From Isoetes taiwanensis (Eukaryota; Streptophyta; Lycopodiopsida; Isoetales; Isoetaceae), in NCBI GenBank assembly GCA_021234155.1, contig JAJEKV010000020.1, positions 1,188,938 to 1,252,937 on the forward strand: DNA of 64,000 bases. The letters run 5' to 3'. Of the stretch, positions 50,422 through 62,016 are shown piece by piece (position 1 is the first letter of the stretch; each line of letters begins with the position of its first letter). The notes under the pieces are model-generated. The model did not search any database, was not told the origin of the DNA, and worked only from the letters and a program-made list of their open reading frames with translations. The position numbers and the translations under genes were made by a program.

Positions 50422-53400
50422 TCCATGAGGCTATCACGATCGGCCGGTGGTCCACTGCGACGCGATCAGTGCTCACGCGCGTTCCATCTGGCGAACCAGC
50501 GATCTCTCTTACCCCTCCAACAGGCCCTAAGCCGTTCGCGGACTCATTGCCCGCGGTGTAAGCCAGGTCGGAGCCGAGCATCACCCATAGTAACCACTTT
50601 CTAAAAATAGACGATGTGTCTATCAAGACGCCAATGGAAGCGGCAAGAATCCGATTTCTGCAGCGGAATCTAATAGGGAACCAAGGTTTCACCCCAAGTG
50701 CCGTGCCAAAATGCCCGCGACTGCTCCAAGTCAGTCCATGTCGCCAAAGAGGCGGCCGGGCCCCAAACCTCGACCCCCATACGTATGGCGTGCTCGACTA
50801 GTGCCCAAAACAGATGTGACCGATGGCCCCAATCATAGAGCTCGCACGGTGATTTGTTGTTACGCATGGCATAAAGCGCTTTCCGGACTCTTGTCACCCG
50901 CAGCGGATAGGCGCCTCCCAGAGGAGAGCGAGGAGGGGAACTCCACCCCTAGATACTTGTAGGTGGGTGTGATGTCCACAGTTTGTCCCGATATGTGAGT
51001 GCAGGAGGCATGGGGTGACGTGAAGAGGATATGAGAACCACCCCGGTCTTGGCCGATTCACGCGCATGTCAGAGCGACAAAATGTGTCTAGGGCATCCGT
51101 GTGAGACCGCATAGCTTTCTACCGGGTGGGGGCCAGCCAGCCAACATCGTCCGCATAGATGAGCCGGCGATGACACGTGCAAAAGTTGTATGCCATCCCC
51201 CATGCTCGCAGAAGCCGGGCTCTAACCGACAATGTAGAGGCCAAAAAGTGTTGGGGCGAGGGGGGCAACCACTGCCGACCATACTACCGGTGAAGCTTGG
51301 CCCGTCCGGCCGTGATCCCCGCCAAAACAACTCTCATACAACCTCAGATATGGCATTCGCGACAAAAGTGCTGAGCTCCAGTTGACGCAGCCTAGCCCAC
51401 AAATTTTTCCGGGGAACTGTATCAAAAGCCTTCGCGAAGTCCACAAGCAAAGATACAAGTCCTGCCGGGCGATTCCTAAATTTGTTTTCAATCGCCCGCT
51501 TGCAGTAAAGATATGGTCAATCGCTGAGTGGCGGGGTCTAAAGCCCGCCTCGTGAGGGGCTCGCACATCTCGCCGCCTCTGCCAGTAGGGTCAATCGCCG
51601 CCGAGAATGCCCAACAGTTTGGCAAATACCGAAATGACCATGATCGTCCCGTAGTTGGTCGGACAGTGTGGTCGCCCGCCTTGTGCATGGGGAACAACCC
51701 CCTTGGGTCCATTGTCGGGAGACCTTCCCCGCAATGCTATGTTGAATGGGGTAGTGAGGACCCGGCACAAGCGGCTGCCCCATTTGAGTAACTTTCGCCC
51801 GCATACCATCGGTGGTCACCGCCTTCCCATTAGCCGGCGGTGGCCCTCGTCCAACATACTCCTCCACGAAACCAATGGGGCCATCCCGTGGGGGTATGGG
51901 CGTCTGTACGCCCCCGGCGGGTCATAGAGTCTGCTACAAGTACCGCTCCCCTTGGCCGGGTGTGATGTCCGCCGTAGGTGGGCTGGCCTCAAGCACTCGC
52001 CAAAGCCGAACATCTCCCCGATGCAAAGGTACCGCCTTGTCTCCTTTCGGATAAGGCGGTGCATCGTGGTGGCCTCGCAAGCGTACCGGATCCGTAATGT
52101 GACCGAGCTGCCGCCATGCTTTACAACCGCGCATCAAACCATCGGTTACGCAGAATGTTGCCGACCCCGAAAGGCGACGCTGATTCGCCAAAGCACCCGT
52201 CCCGCCGGGTCCCGTAATAGCAAATTCAGGCGGTCCGTCTGCGCTTCTAGTGTGGAGGTCCGAATTACCGGGGGGCGTCCATGAGCATCTCGGCGTAGTC
52301 CTCACGCCAAGCCATAATCTAGTCTCAACCGAGGACGGCGAGGGGTGGCATAGTGGGGTTCCGGGCGTTTGCCAAACCAAGTCCAAATAAAGTGGGAGGT
52401 GATCCGAAATCGACCTCCTCATCCCGATCGCCTCAGGCTGCCCCCAAACGACCGACGAGATGCATATCTTGGCGCAACTACGAAAGCACATAGTCCACCA
52501 CACTAGACCCTCCCCACGATTGTCCCCTGCCCGCATGTGCACTTGCGAATCGGGCCACTATGACAGCCATTGCAAATTATCAAGTCAAAAATACCACATA
52601 GCAGGAGCAATTGTCTGCCAAAGCGAGTGACCTGGCTGTCATCCGATCCTCGTGGCCAGGTTGCTTCTGCGGGGCGTATCGAGAATGTGTGTTCGGATGT
52701 TGTGGGTGAGACTCTCCCCCTACTGTTCTGGCATGCCTCGAACTACCGTTGTTGGGCTCTCCGCTGCGCTCCCGGTTCTGCGGCCTGCGGGTCAAACTGG
52801 AGGGGTGGTGGTGGTGGCTAGGATGGCGTGGAGTGGTTGGAGTGCGGGGCTGGCTGCCGGCGTGGAGGCTGTGGTGGGGTAGCGGTCTGAGCTGCGTTCT
52901 CGGCCCTGTGAAGTCGAGAGCACAACTCTTGCGAGGGCCCCGCTTGCGCCATCTCACACTTTGCGTCGCAAAACCTATGGACCCTCGGCAGGGAGACCCT
53001 GCCTGGTTTATGGATGGTTGCCTCGCAACCCCCGAGCTCCGTGCTCGAAAGAAGCGAGAGCTGCTCAGAGCCCCAAAGACACCTGTGTCGGGGGGGCTTG
53101 GCTTTGCTTCGATCTTACTCGAAGATCCCGGCCGGTTCCGGGTTGTTCCGGGCAAGAGCACCAAGGCTTCCGCGGCTATGGTGGTGGCCGCCTCCACCTC
53201 CGGGGTTTGCCGACACCGTGACCATCGCCTCCTCGCATTGCGCCCCCCTTCCCGTGGTCATCATACAGGAGCCCAGGGCCCGCATGTCGGGACTCTCCGC
53301 CCGCCTCGTTGCCACTGGCGTGCTGTGCCAAGGCCATCTTCCACATGTACAAGGCGGTTCTTCCGCACTTGATGCGGTTCTTCTCGACCACCATTTGCCT

Positions 53401-53750
53401 TTTTGAGCACATGGGATGCCGAGGGACTCCATCTCCACCGTCATGCCCGGCCAAAGCGCACCGCCAGCCTCAATACGAGCACTGTTAGCCTCCACTCCCG
53501 CTTTGACATGGCTTCAATTCTCTGCCGAGGCAGGAGTTCCGCAATCAATCCCTTCCGGCCGGGCTGGCCTCGCTGAGGGGGCCTTAGCCTTAGCCCGAGC
53601 CTCCTTCTTTATGGAGGATGACTCTCCCCTGTCCATGATGGCTGATCAGGACCATTTGTGCGGCGGCCCCTCGCCTTGGGTTTCCCAGGCTGGCCCATCT
53701 TCTGATTTTAAGGCATTGGATGAGTTGATGTTGATGTTGTGTTGTGTTAT
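50422..53750 (-). mobile_element. LINE copy 3, 5' part: ORF1-like region, endonuclease end, reverse transcriptase
   Basis: Minus-strand coding pieces: endonuclease C-terminal SISDHLPLYLDLVW (about 52400), RT pieces EAGFRPRHSAIDHIFTASGR (about 51520), LFWRGSRPDGPS (about 51310) and LIYADDVGWL (about 51150, intact YADD box). Upstream, 52580-53500 is GC-rich with an uninterrupted 205-codon Pro/Ser/Arg-rich frame (52580-53197), taken as ORF1-like. Frameshifts are frequent. The 3' side joins 33720 across the GTAC duplication. The 5' boundary near 53750 is approximate. Confidence 0.78.
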
Positions 53751-54409
53751 AAAATAGAACATATTAACGGTGCAGGCGGAACAACAATCGGAGCAACAAC
53801 AATCGGGCCACTAAAAAAACGTGGTGTGCAATGTCAAATGTTCAATCTGGAACTGGAATAATGGATATGAATGGAATAATGGATATGAATGTTCAATCTG
53901 GATTACTGAATATGACATGGTGACGTTCATGTTCATGTTCATGTTCATGTTCATGTTCAAAGTACCAAAACATTCACACAACATCCAACGTTCAAAATAT
54001 TTAACGTCAAACCAGTGTTGCACTATAATTATTCCAATATTCAATAAGGAACCCTTGTGAACAAGTTCCTCTAATTTCCCTTCAACAAACTGACGTCAAC
54101 ACCAATGCTAATTGAGATTTTGACACCTAATCCTAAAAAAAACTTTTAACCAAAAAGTAGTAACAAGTAACAGACATATAGAGCCACATAGCTTACAAGC
54201 AAAGAGATGATCATGCATTGCATGTTATTGCATCCAAAGGTACCTACAGATCTTCACAGATCTTTCTTATTTCTGTTCGCTTTTTATAATGATAGTTAGT
54301 GCTTGGTCTCCAAAACCGCCAGTGAGGCCGCTTTTTGTGTGATTTCCGAATGGTCTAGGCAGGTTCATGAGTGCTGGCATCATCTGGAATACATGTGGCT
54401 TCTAAGACA
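53751..54409. other. Intergenic DNA with simple repeats
   Basis: Holds a (TTCATG)n run at about 53928-53960 and a tandem of 'tggaataatggatatgaa' at about 53855-53890. Nothing else was recognised. Confidence 0.6.
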
Positions 54410-55328
54410 TCATTCCAAAGGGACATGAACCTGTTTGATTGCCGCTGGAGCTACTGGTTGACTAAAAGCCATGTTATGATGGGAAAGCCTGCTGTTTACT
54501 TTTGATGGATACGCAAAGTTTGCTATCCCACTGTTGGGAACATTATCTGTTTTAGAAGCTAATAAAACAAAAAAGTATGGAGAATCTGAAGCCTTTTCTC
54601 CTCTTAGAAGCAAAGTCAACTGATAATCGTCACCAAGAAGCACCTATACCACATGTAAAATAGATTAGATATTAATAATAGAAGACAGGAAAACTTTCTT
54701 ACCGAATATGTCAAGTGAACAGCTGTCTTATTGGTCAACAGTGTGGCTGCCTGATAAAGTTGCGTTACTATGAAGGCACCTTTATCTAAGTTGCCAACAA
54801 ACTTGATAGAAGAGCCACCACTATATACAGTTTCGGTTGACCTGCCATTTTAAATCACTGAAAGAATTGGCACACAAATGCTATATTTGAGCAATGTATC
54901 CATGTTGAGGTTTCAACATACCTGACAACTGAGATGCTTTCATCCGGTGCATAAAACAAAGGTACGAAATGTACTGTGCACGAAATGTACCAAGCATTCA
55001 CTTGCAGATTTTGAAAAGAAATATTGCTCCATGGATGGTCCCACACTTCTTTGCCATTGAATTACAATGGATGTGTGTAAAAAAGTAACTAATCCATTCA
55101 TGTTCTTCCAATCAATGATCTATAGAAATGGAAGAGTAGACAAAATCGTGCAGAACCGAGGATGGCAAGGGCATATAAGGTCGTGCTACCTGCATTGCGC
55201 ATCAATAAATGGACCTTCCAATTGTTCATATACCCAACCTGGGGCAAACAGAGCACTAGACACGCCATCATCTAAAATAACCTTCAAGGCCATGTCACAA
55301 CCTTGCATGAATTCACTGTTTTTTAATC
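54410..55328 (-). pseudogene. GH85 endo-beta-N-acetylglucosaminidase (ENGase) relic
   Basis: Minus-strand exons can be chained: A 55328-55190 (VILDDGVSSALFAPGWVYEQ), B 55058-54922 (NGKEVWDHPWSNISFQNLQ to DESISVVR), C 54841-54703 (STETVYSGGSSIKFVGN to VHLTYS) and D 54643-54410 (VLLGDDYQLTLLLRGEK, YFFVLLAS). Junctions B-C and C-D are GT-AG and keep frame. The ALFAPGWVYE, W.NIS.Q and YSGGSS motifs match the region after the catalytic barrel in plant cytosolic ENGase, which trims N-glycans. The catalytic N-terminal part is absent, the segment that should lie between A and B is missing, and a stop lies two codons before B. I take it as a truncated gene copy. Confidence 0.6.
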
Positions 55329-55850
55329 CTGTATTCAAAAATAGAAAAGTCAAAGGCATTACTACGGGAATGCCTATCATCGCCAGAAGAAGAAAAAGGG
55401 GCAGAAGAAGAAAAAGGGCTGTAAACAGAATAGAGCACATCCTTCGGATCTGCTTCTTCACGATTCTTCAAGATCTTCAAAAAGATTCGGCATTTCCATT
55501 CAATCTACTCTTCTACTGCTCGGAATGCCTAACGGCCTATTGCCGGATACTCTAAACCGATGCCTTGAATGCTCTGGAACGGCTAGCTGCTCTCCTATAT
55601 CTGCTCCTCCATCTGGTCGATCGCCTCCTCAACTGAATCTGCTCCTGATCTGATCTTGAATGCCCTATCAGATCCCATCGGCCGCCCTCCTGCTCTGATG
55701 CCCAGTTCGATGGGGCAGCCATGAAATTAAAAGCCAATAACCCTAAAGAAATAGAAATAAAAATAAAAAGAAATAGAGGAATAAAAATAGAAGGGGGTAA
55801 ACCATTGGGGATATGGAATTTAGACAATAAAAACGCGGAGTGCACTCTAG
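55329..55850 (-). other. Region upstream of the ENGase relic, unassigned
   Basis: An ATG at 55722 opens 56 codons (MAAPSNWASEQEGGRWDL ...) ending at 55552. It does not resemble ENGase, and a tandem cctttttcttcttctg lies at about 55385-55425. It may be an unrelated 5' exon or chance. Confidence 0.25.
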
Positions 55851-58800
55851 ATATACTGATTAGTATGCCTCGCGCAATACGCCCATGAAATCATATGAAA
55901 ACCATGTGCCAAAAAGCGTATAAAATCACAAAAAAAAACCCCCTGTTATAATGCTAGATATTCAATTGCATATGTTATAACAATATGGTCATGATTGGTA
56001 TATATCGGCATGACAGATTATATGATATAAAGAAAAATAATGAGCACCATTCTAGAAATAGGCATACTCTAATATAATTGAAATGCAATAGGAAAGCGTC
56101 TACGTGAATAAGACTTACATGCCTTTGAAAATCTGCTATCTATAATGCTTTCTTATAAGTTGTGTAGACAAATGAAATCATCATTGTTGCAGTAAAGTAT
56201 TTGCAATTTGACTTGGTGCATGGTGATGATGACCTTATGCTTATGAGAAGCATACAAGAAGTAATTACATAGTTATAAGACATGACTTCACATATCAATT
56301 CTTACCATAGAGTTTTTTCTAATGCAGCATTGTGTGGTAGTTATCAAGTTCTTGTGGAGCTCTTCATAAAAGAAGGTACAAATGATTGCCTTGGGTTTTA
56401 ACTTTATTGTACAAGATTACTTGAAGTCTATATTAAGAGTTAAAAAGCTTCTCAGCCTTGGGTTGTAATTTAGGATGCAAATGGCCATATGAGGTATTCC
56501 ATTCAATGGCATTCTGTAGACGAGGATAGACCCTACTTAAGATGAACATTGCATATGGATCAGGAAAAGTAGACCTTGTATTCATTTCAAAAGTAGAACC
56601 ACTGAATTTATTTGTTGTATAAAAAACTTCAGACATTTGATAATAAAATTACCTATGGTTGTAGATGCGTTGACCTTAAGGATCTAGGCCCGCAATAGTT
56701 GCATAGAATGTCGGAATATCCTAAGAGTGATAAGGCAACATTAGTGATGAGGCCTCGAGAAATGTTAGGCTTGTAATAATTTGCACAAGATGTGGAAATA
56801 TGCTGGGGGTGAGAAGACAACATTAGTGATAGGATCTTGAGGCATGGTAGTTACTTGAAAAAATTTTATAAGGGACATGAATTTATATATAATGAGAACC
56901 TTTCATTTTAGAAAATGTACAATAAGCCAATGGTCGCTCATACATCGAGTCAGGAAGAAAAGTTTGGCATCACTTAAGGATAACATAGCTACGCAAGACA
57001 GAAGGAAATGTGATTACATCTACAAATCGTTTCAACAAGATTTAAATTGAATTAAATTTCCTGGACCATTAATTATCCCTTTCCACCAGAAATGCCATGA
57101 ATCATGAACGAGCTTGTAGGGGAGGCGCTTTGAATCACACGCCTAGCGTGAACTCAAATTCTGCTCAGGTTGTTGGCGAGCCACACGCGCTTGGCGCGCA
57201 TTCCACTGAAGTTCCTCCTTTTCCGGCTGGAGATTTTGTGCCACTCCCTCCCCTCCCCCCCTCCTCCTCCCCCTCCCCCTCGCATTTCTTCGAGGTTCAT
57301 GAAGGTCTGGAAATTTACTGCCATAATATGACTGTTATTGCTGAGCTGTTTGGGGATGGCCACGAGCATGGTGTTTTATGCTGAGCCATTATATGGTGCG
57401 CTTAATTATCTACTGAGCCTTAAACTAGAGAATGCTCATCGCAGAGCTTGAGCGTATTTTAGTTGCCCTTCTGCAGGAAGCCCAAATCCCAATAGCTCCA
57501 CAACGTAATTTCTCAACTTCACTCTTTACATGATCTCTTCCCAATGGAACTTCATGACATATTGCTTCTGGATCAATCGATTCTATCTTGCAGTCTCCCA
57601 CCCTCCTTTTCAAATTTGTCGTCAACATGTAATGTTTCTCTCCAATGCTGTTGAATCTGCTAAGATGACAAGATTGGATAGCAACAACAGGTTTGGGATT
57701 GGAGGAGCAGCATAACTTATGTGAATCTGCTCGACATTGCTGAGGCGCAGGTTATCCCAATTCTTCATGTAAGTGGTTGAATATCAAAAAGGCTCGAAGA
57801 AAGATTTATGTGCCAGTTTTAAACCACCCCCCAATTGCACGGCCTTTTAGCGGCCGAATGAAATTAAAACTTGATTTCTTACAATGCTTACACATGTCAT
57901 TATACGTCTAACTGTAGGTCCAATCGCGTGCCGTCGATTGAATGAAATCGTGGAAACTGGGGCCGTTGATCTCAAGTCGATCCACGGCCTAAACCTAACT
58001 ACCAACATTATGCTTTAACTCTGGGCCGTCGGTGGAAATTAAATCCTCCCACCGATTCCACGAGCAAAATCTATATAACCTTTTGGCCAATCAAGCTACA
58101 TGAGAAAGCGAAAGAGGTGACTTTCTGTTCTTCTGTCTCTGTGTAAAAAACTTTAGGGAGTTGGTTTTTGTAATGCAATCCTTGAATAAGTGCAATTAGT
58201 ATTGATCCTTCGAATAGTATAATAAGTTGTAACTACATTTTTACGACGATGATGTTTGATTGGTTATAGAGGACACTTTGCCAGTCTATAGTTGATATTT
58301 GTATGAAATTTACGAAATGCCACAATGTTTTCATTCCTAGTCTTATCGTAACTGACTTTATGAGAATATATTTGAAACAAAATTCCATCTCCATCTATCT
58401 TAATAAAAATATATTGTATTTTTCTACAACAAGAAGTAAGAATGTTTCGTAGGAGCAAAATCAAAGACAAAAAATTGTAGAAAACTAGTTGGATGCACAA
58501 GAGATAAATCATAAATAGGAATTCATTGTTGCAGTCTAGTTGTGCAAAGGCAAGCAAATCAGATGTACTCAAGCAACTATCAAGCTGCTCTCCCAAGTTC
58601 CATTGGGACATATGACGACGCCCTAAATTTTCCAAGAGAGCCTGAATAAGAGATTTCGTAATTGCTAACTCAAAGGACTTGCCATCAAAGCATAGGGAGG
58701 GGAGAAATTTTAAGGGAAGAAACTAGCCTACTATTGAACGACCACCTGTCCATATAATCTAACCGATTAACCTAGAAAAATCAACCAATTAACATCCATT

Positions 58801-59044
58801 TTCCTTCGTTACATGAATCTTGAATACCTAAACATTGATATTGAAGGATAAAGATAAGGTATGTTAAATCAAACTTGACTCCATTATTGTGGGTACTATT
58901 TTTGAAAATCTGAGAAGAAACTCAAAAAATATGCTCTGGACCAAATGACAAAGCTCCAATTGCAACAAAGCCTCCAGAGATGACGCTATGGCCATGGATG
59001 AGAGGACAATTATCTAGAAAATATCACATTATTATGGTAGAGGT
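55851..59044. other. Intergenic DNA, no supported gene
   Basis: AT-rich. An ATG frame at 57097-57384 (95 codons, Pro/Ser-rich centre) has no recognisable domain. A TATA-like sequence (tctatataacc) near 58070 follows a GC-richer stretch but leads into no open frame. Confidence 0.5.
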
Positions 59045-59142
59045 AATGTTCGCCCGTAGGCCCTTACGCGGGGTAAGGACCTGGCGAGCCCGGCAGGGCG
59101 AGCCTGGTCCGCACCCCGCGTAAGGGCCTGCGGGCGAACATT
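59045..59142. repeat. GC-rich hairpin with 30-bp arms
   Basis: Left arm 59045-59074 and right arm 59113-59142 are reverse complements with a single mismatch (aatgttcgcccg ... ccttacgcggggt). The loop is itself partly palindromic (ggacctggc/gcctggtcc). The hairpin lies 6 bp from the next inverted-repeat element. Confidence 0.85.
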
Positions 59143-59148
59143 TCCTCA

Positions 59149-59329
59149 CGTAAAGTTCAGGGGGAAGATATTTCTTGCCACGTGGCGCCATCGTAGCCAC
59201 AAAAAAGTTGATTACTCCGTTATCAGCCAGCATCGGAGGAGATGAAGCCAACATCGGAGGAGAGGAAGCGATTATCTGTTGTAATCTAGGCCTGAAATAT
59301 GGCGAAATATCTTCCCCCTGAACTTTACG
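59149..59329. mobile_element. MITE with perfect 26-bp terminal repeats in the ADH promoter
   Basis: Termini CGTAAAGTTCAGGGGGAAGA, then TATTTC (59149-59174), match 59304-59329 exactly in reverse complement. The element is 181 bp and ends 129 bp before the dehydrogenase ATG. It contains a G-box core, CACGTG, near 59180. No clear target duplication was found. Confidence 0.8.
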
Positions 59330-59458
59330 ATGCCCAATGAATGAATTGCCACAAGTAGGAGTGGTCTGAAATTCCGCCCAAAAAAGTCCGTCGAAAACGG
59401 ACTAGGGAGTGTATTTCAGAGAGGTTTACAACTTCATCGTGTACTCTGCCGTGCTGCT

Positions 59459-61159
59459 ATGGCTTCTCCTGTTGGACGAGTGGTGCCTACTATGAAGGCC
59501 ATGGTGCTGGAGTCACCTGGTTCCCCACTAGTCTGCACAAGCATGCCCATTCCGGAACCCGGACCTAACGAGATTCGAGTACGCGTATTAGCCTGTGCGG
59601 TTTGCCGCACTGATTTGCATGTGGTATGAGATCTTCTGGTAAACAATTCTAACTTTATTTCAGTTCTAGGCAAAAAATCACCCAAGCATAATCGAATTTT
59701 GTCCCAAACTTTATTTGAGGAAGAAGTAATACTTCGTGCACGATATTATGACGACCAGGTAGATGGAGATTTAAAGGAGCCCAAACTGCCAATTATTCCA
59801 GGTCATGAGATTGTAGGTGTTGTTGATAAGATGGGGTCAGATGTGGGCCTCGACCGTTTCAGTTTGCTGGATCGAGTTGGCATACCTTGGTTAGGTCGTA
59901 CTTGTGGCTCCTGCTTATATTGCTTGAATGAACAGGAGAATCTTTGTGATAACCCTGGATTTACTGGTAAGCCACATTTTTAAACTTGCTTCTACCGAGC
60001 TTCTTACATCAATTTCAGTTGGAAATCACAACTATAAGATCTTAAATCTTTTGGTGCTATTTTTTGCAAACTTGGCTGTGAGTTCTATGAAGAGCAAAAC
60101 TCTACTTACCTTGTTTGTCCACTAGTTATGTCCATGCATATATCCTTGTAATCATATTTGCATGTGATTATATTTTCAGTAATTCATAGCCATGATTGCT
60201 TATGATCCCAGTAAATTTATAGCCATGATTGCTTATGATCCCAGTGAATTTATAGTATGATCCATGCAGGGCAGTTTATGTCTAAATTGGTATTTTTTTT
60301 CCTGCTAATATACTCACCTTCTAAAGCCCGAAAGATCAAAGTTCTGGAAGAAATTTTATAATTGTGTTTGGCAGGTTATTCTACAGTTCCACACTTTAAG
60401 ATTGGGAAATTGTTTTTGTCAGGTTATCAGATTGATGGAGGTTATGCAGAATATACTGTGGCAAATGCAGACTATTGTTTTCCTCTTCCCAAATCTTACA
60501 CAGATATAGAAGTAGCTCCATTACTATGTGCAGGTCTCATAGGCTACAGATCATTGAAAAAAACAGGGTTTGCTTTGGGGCAGACTAGGAAAATGAATAT
60601 TGGCATTTATGGGTTTGGTGCTGCAGCACATATAATAGCGCAGGTGATTCTAGATCCATGTTTAGCAATTAAGCAAATTCCACATATTGTTAAGTCTTTG
60701 TTTTTGATACAGGTTGCCATCCATGAAGGCCATAATGTATATGCATTTACAAGGCCAGGAGATGATTCAGCACAAGCGTTTGCTTTAAGATTAGGATCAA
60801 TTTGGGCTGGCAGTTCTGTTAGTATACCACCTAGGCTGCTGGATGCAGCAATCATTTTTGCTCCAGTTGGGGCACTCATACCAGCTGCTCTGTCTGCACT
60901 CCGTAAAGGTGGAATTGTAGTTGCTGGTGGTATACATATGTCCCCAATTCCATCATTTCCATACTCAGTATTATGGGGTGAACGAGCAATAGTTTCAGTA
61001 GCTAATTTAACACGGCAGGATGCCTTGGAGTTCTTCGAGATTGCTTCAAAGTTACCCCTGAAGATGGAAACTGTAATTTTTCCTTTGGAGAAAGCAAATG
61101 AAGCTTTATCATTCTTGAGGGATGGAAAACTAGTCGGAGCAGCCGTTCTTGTGCCATAA
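59459..61159 (+). CDS. Zinc-dependent alcohol dehydrogenase, bacterial-type family
   Basis: NAD(P)-dependent medium-chain dehydrogenase of 346 residues, probably cytosolic. Exons: 59459-59623, 59759-59966, 60423-60643, 60713-61159. All introns are GT-AG and keep frame. Catalytic zinc ligands are Cys49 (AVCRTDLH), His71-Glu72 (PGHEIVG) and Cys160 ([10 protein letters not shown]). Structural zinc Cys104, 107, 110 and 118 lie in [17 protein letters not shown]. The nucleotide-binding loop reads [14 protein letters not shown], and the end is [11 protein letters not shown]. These signatures ([17 protein letters not shown]-like, FTGYxxDGGYAEY, [27 protein letters not shown]) are those of a family I know mainly from bacteria. 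An 11-residue extension precedes the MKAMVLE at which bacterial proteins start. The substrate is unknown. Confidence 0.92.
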
Positions 61160-61341
61160 AATGTTGTTGTAAAATGAAAATATAATAGTCTGGGCTCATT
61201 AGTTGGAATGATGTTGGAATATTTTGTAATCTATAGAGTTGATCATTGACCGTTGGAAAGAATTAACTTGCAAATCACTTCATTGAATTACGTGTGCCTG
61301 AGGTAATAAGGCTCTATCAAAGCTTTTGGGAATGATATTTC
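61160..61341. other. 3' flank of the dehydrogenase
   Basis: Short AT-rich flank. The phrase ctatcaaagctttgggatg occurs in near-identical form at about 61314 and at 61342, straddling the start of the LINE fragment. Confidence 0.6.
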
Positions 61342-61980
61342 TATCAAAGCTTTGGGATGCAGAGGCCCTGTCACATATCAAGGTGGCAAATTATCGACAG
61401 CAGGTTAATCCCATGCTCACGAGGGGCCCACACCACTACCTGCGCACCCATCTACCCATGAAAAAGCGCAGGGTGATTGCTTCCATTCGCACAGGTGCAC
61501 ACCACCTCCGCATTGAGACAGGGAGATGGATTCGGGAGCCGCGGAGGACAGAGTCCGCCGCCGGCCGCCGGCAAATGCCATTGAGGATGAAAGCCATACC
61601 CTCCGTGCCCGTCCGCATGCGACGAGCATATCCGGGCTGGGATGCTCTGCTAGTTGTGCCCCATCGCCTTTGCATGAGCTAAAAGCACGGCCTCAGCAGA
61701 GGCTTGTTGGGATCGTGACTCGGGGAGGTAATGGATACGCGGACTCGCTTTATGCCCCCCGGCTCCGACATTAACCTCACCAGACAGTGATTATGTATAT
61801 AATCGCGGCAAAGTGTCAAGATCCTTATTGCTACTAAGGTTTTTTCCAAAACCCTTCGGATCGGGATTTTAATCCCGGTACTAATGCTACTTTGCGCTCT
61901 CTTTGTACTTGGGTCCCATAGGCCAGTTGGTCTCCGTGGACGATAAAATCATATTCTATTCTATTCTATTCTCTTTGTAC
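61342..61980 (+). mobile_element. LINE C-terminal end and 3' UTR (truncated copy)
   Basis: The plus strand encodes LSKLWDAEALSHIKVANYRQ and RRVIASIRTGAHHLRIETGR, then frameshifts before the zinc knuckle. The 3' UTR has 'aaaacccttcggatcgggat', 'tgggtcccataggccagttg', 'gtctccgtggacgataaaat', then (ATTCT)n to about 61975. A Helitron 3' end follows directly. Confidence 0.82.
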
Positions 61981-61987
61981 AATTGCA

Positions 61988-62016
61988 CTAGAAACGGGTG
62001 CCCGACGATGCCGGAC
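61988..62016 (-). mobile_element. Helitron 3' terminus (third copy)
   Basis: A|CTAG at 61988, 8 nt, then imperfect hairpin gcccgac-gat-gccggac (62000-62016), followed by attagtcatgga as in Helitron 2. A decayed relative of the same subterminal phrase appears twice near 62650-62700. The 5' end was not found in the window. Confidence 0.6.

Noticed and set aside
52749-53372. 207-codon plus-strand frame and overlapping GC-rich plus-strand frames
   Set aside because: The region is GC-rich and open in several frames; the LINE on the minus strand explains it better.
57097-57384. 95-codon ATG frame with Pro/Ser-rich centre
   Set aside because: No recognisable domain, no splice context and low-complexity composition; listed only as part of an intergenic stretch.
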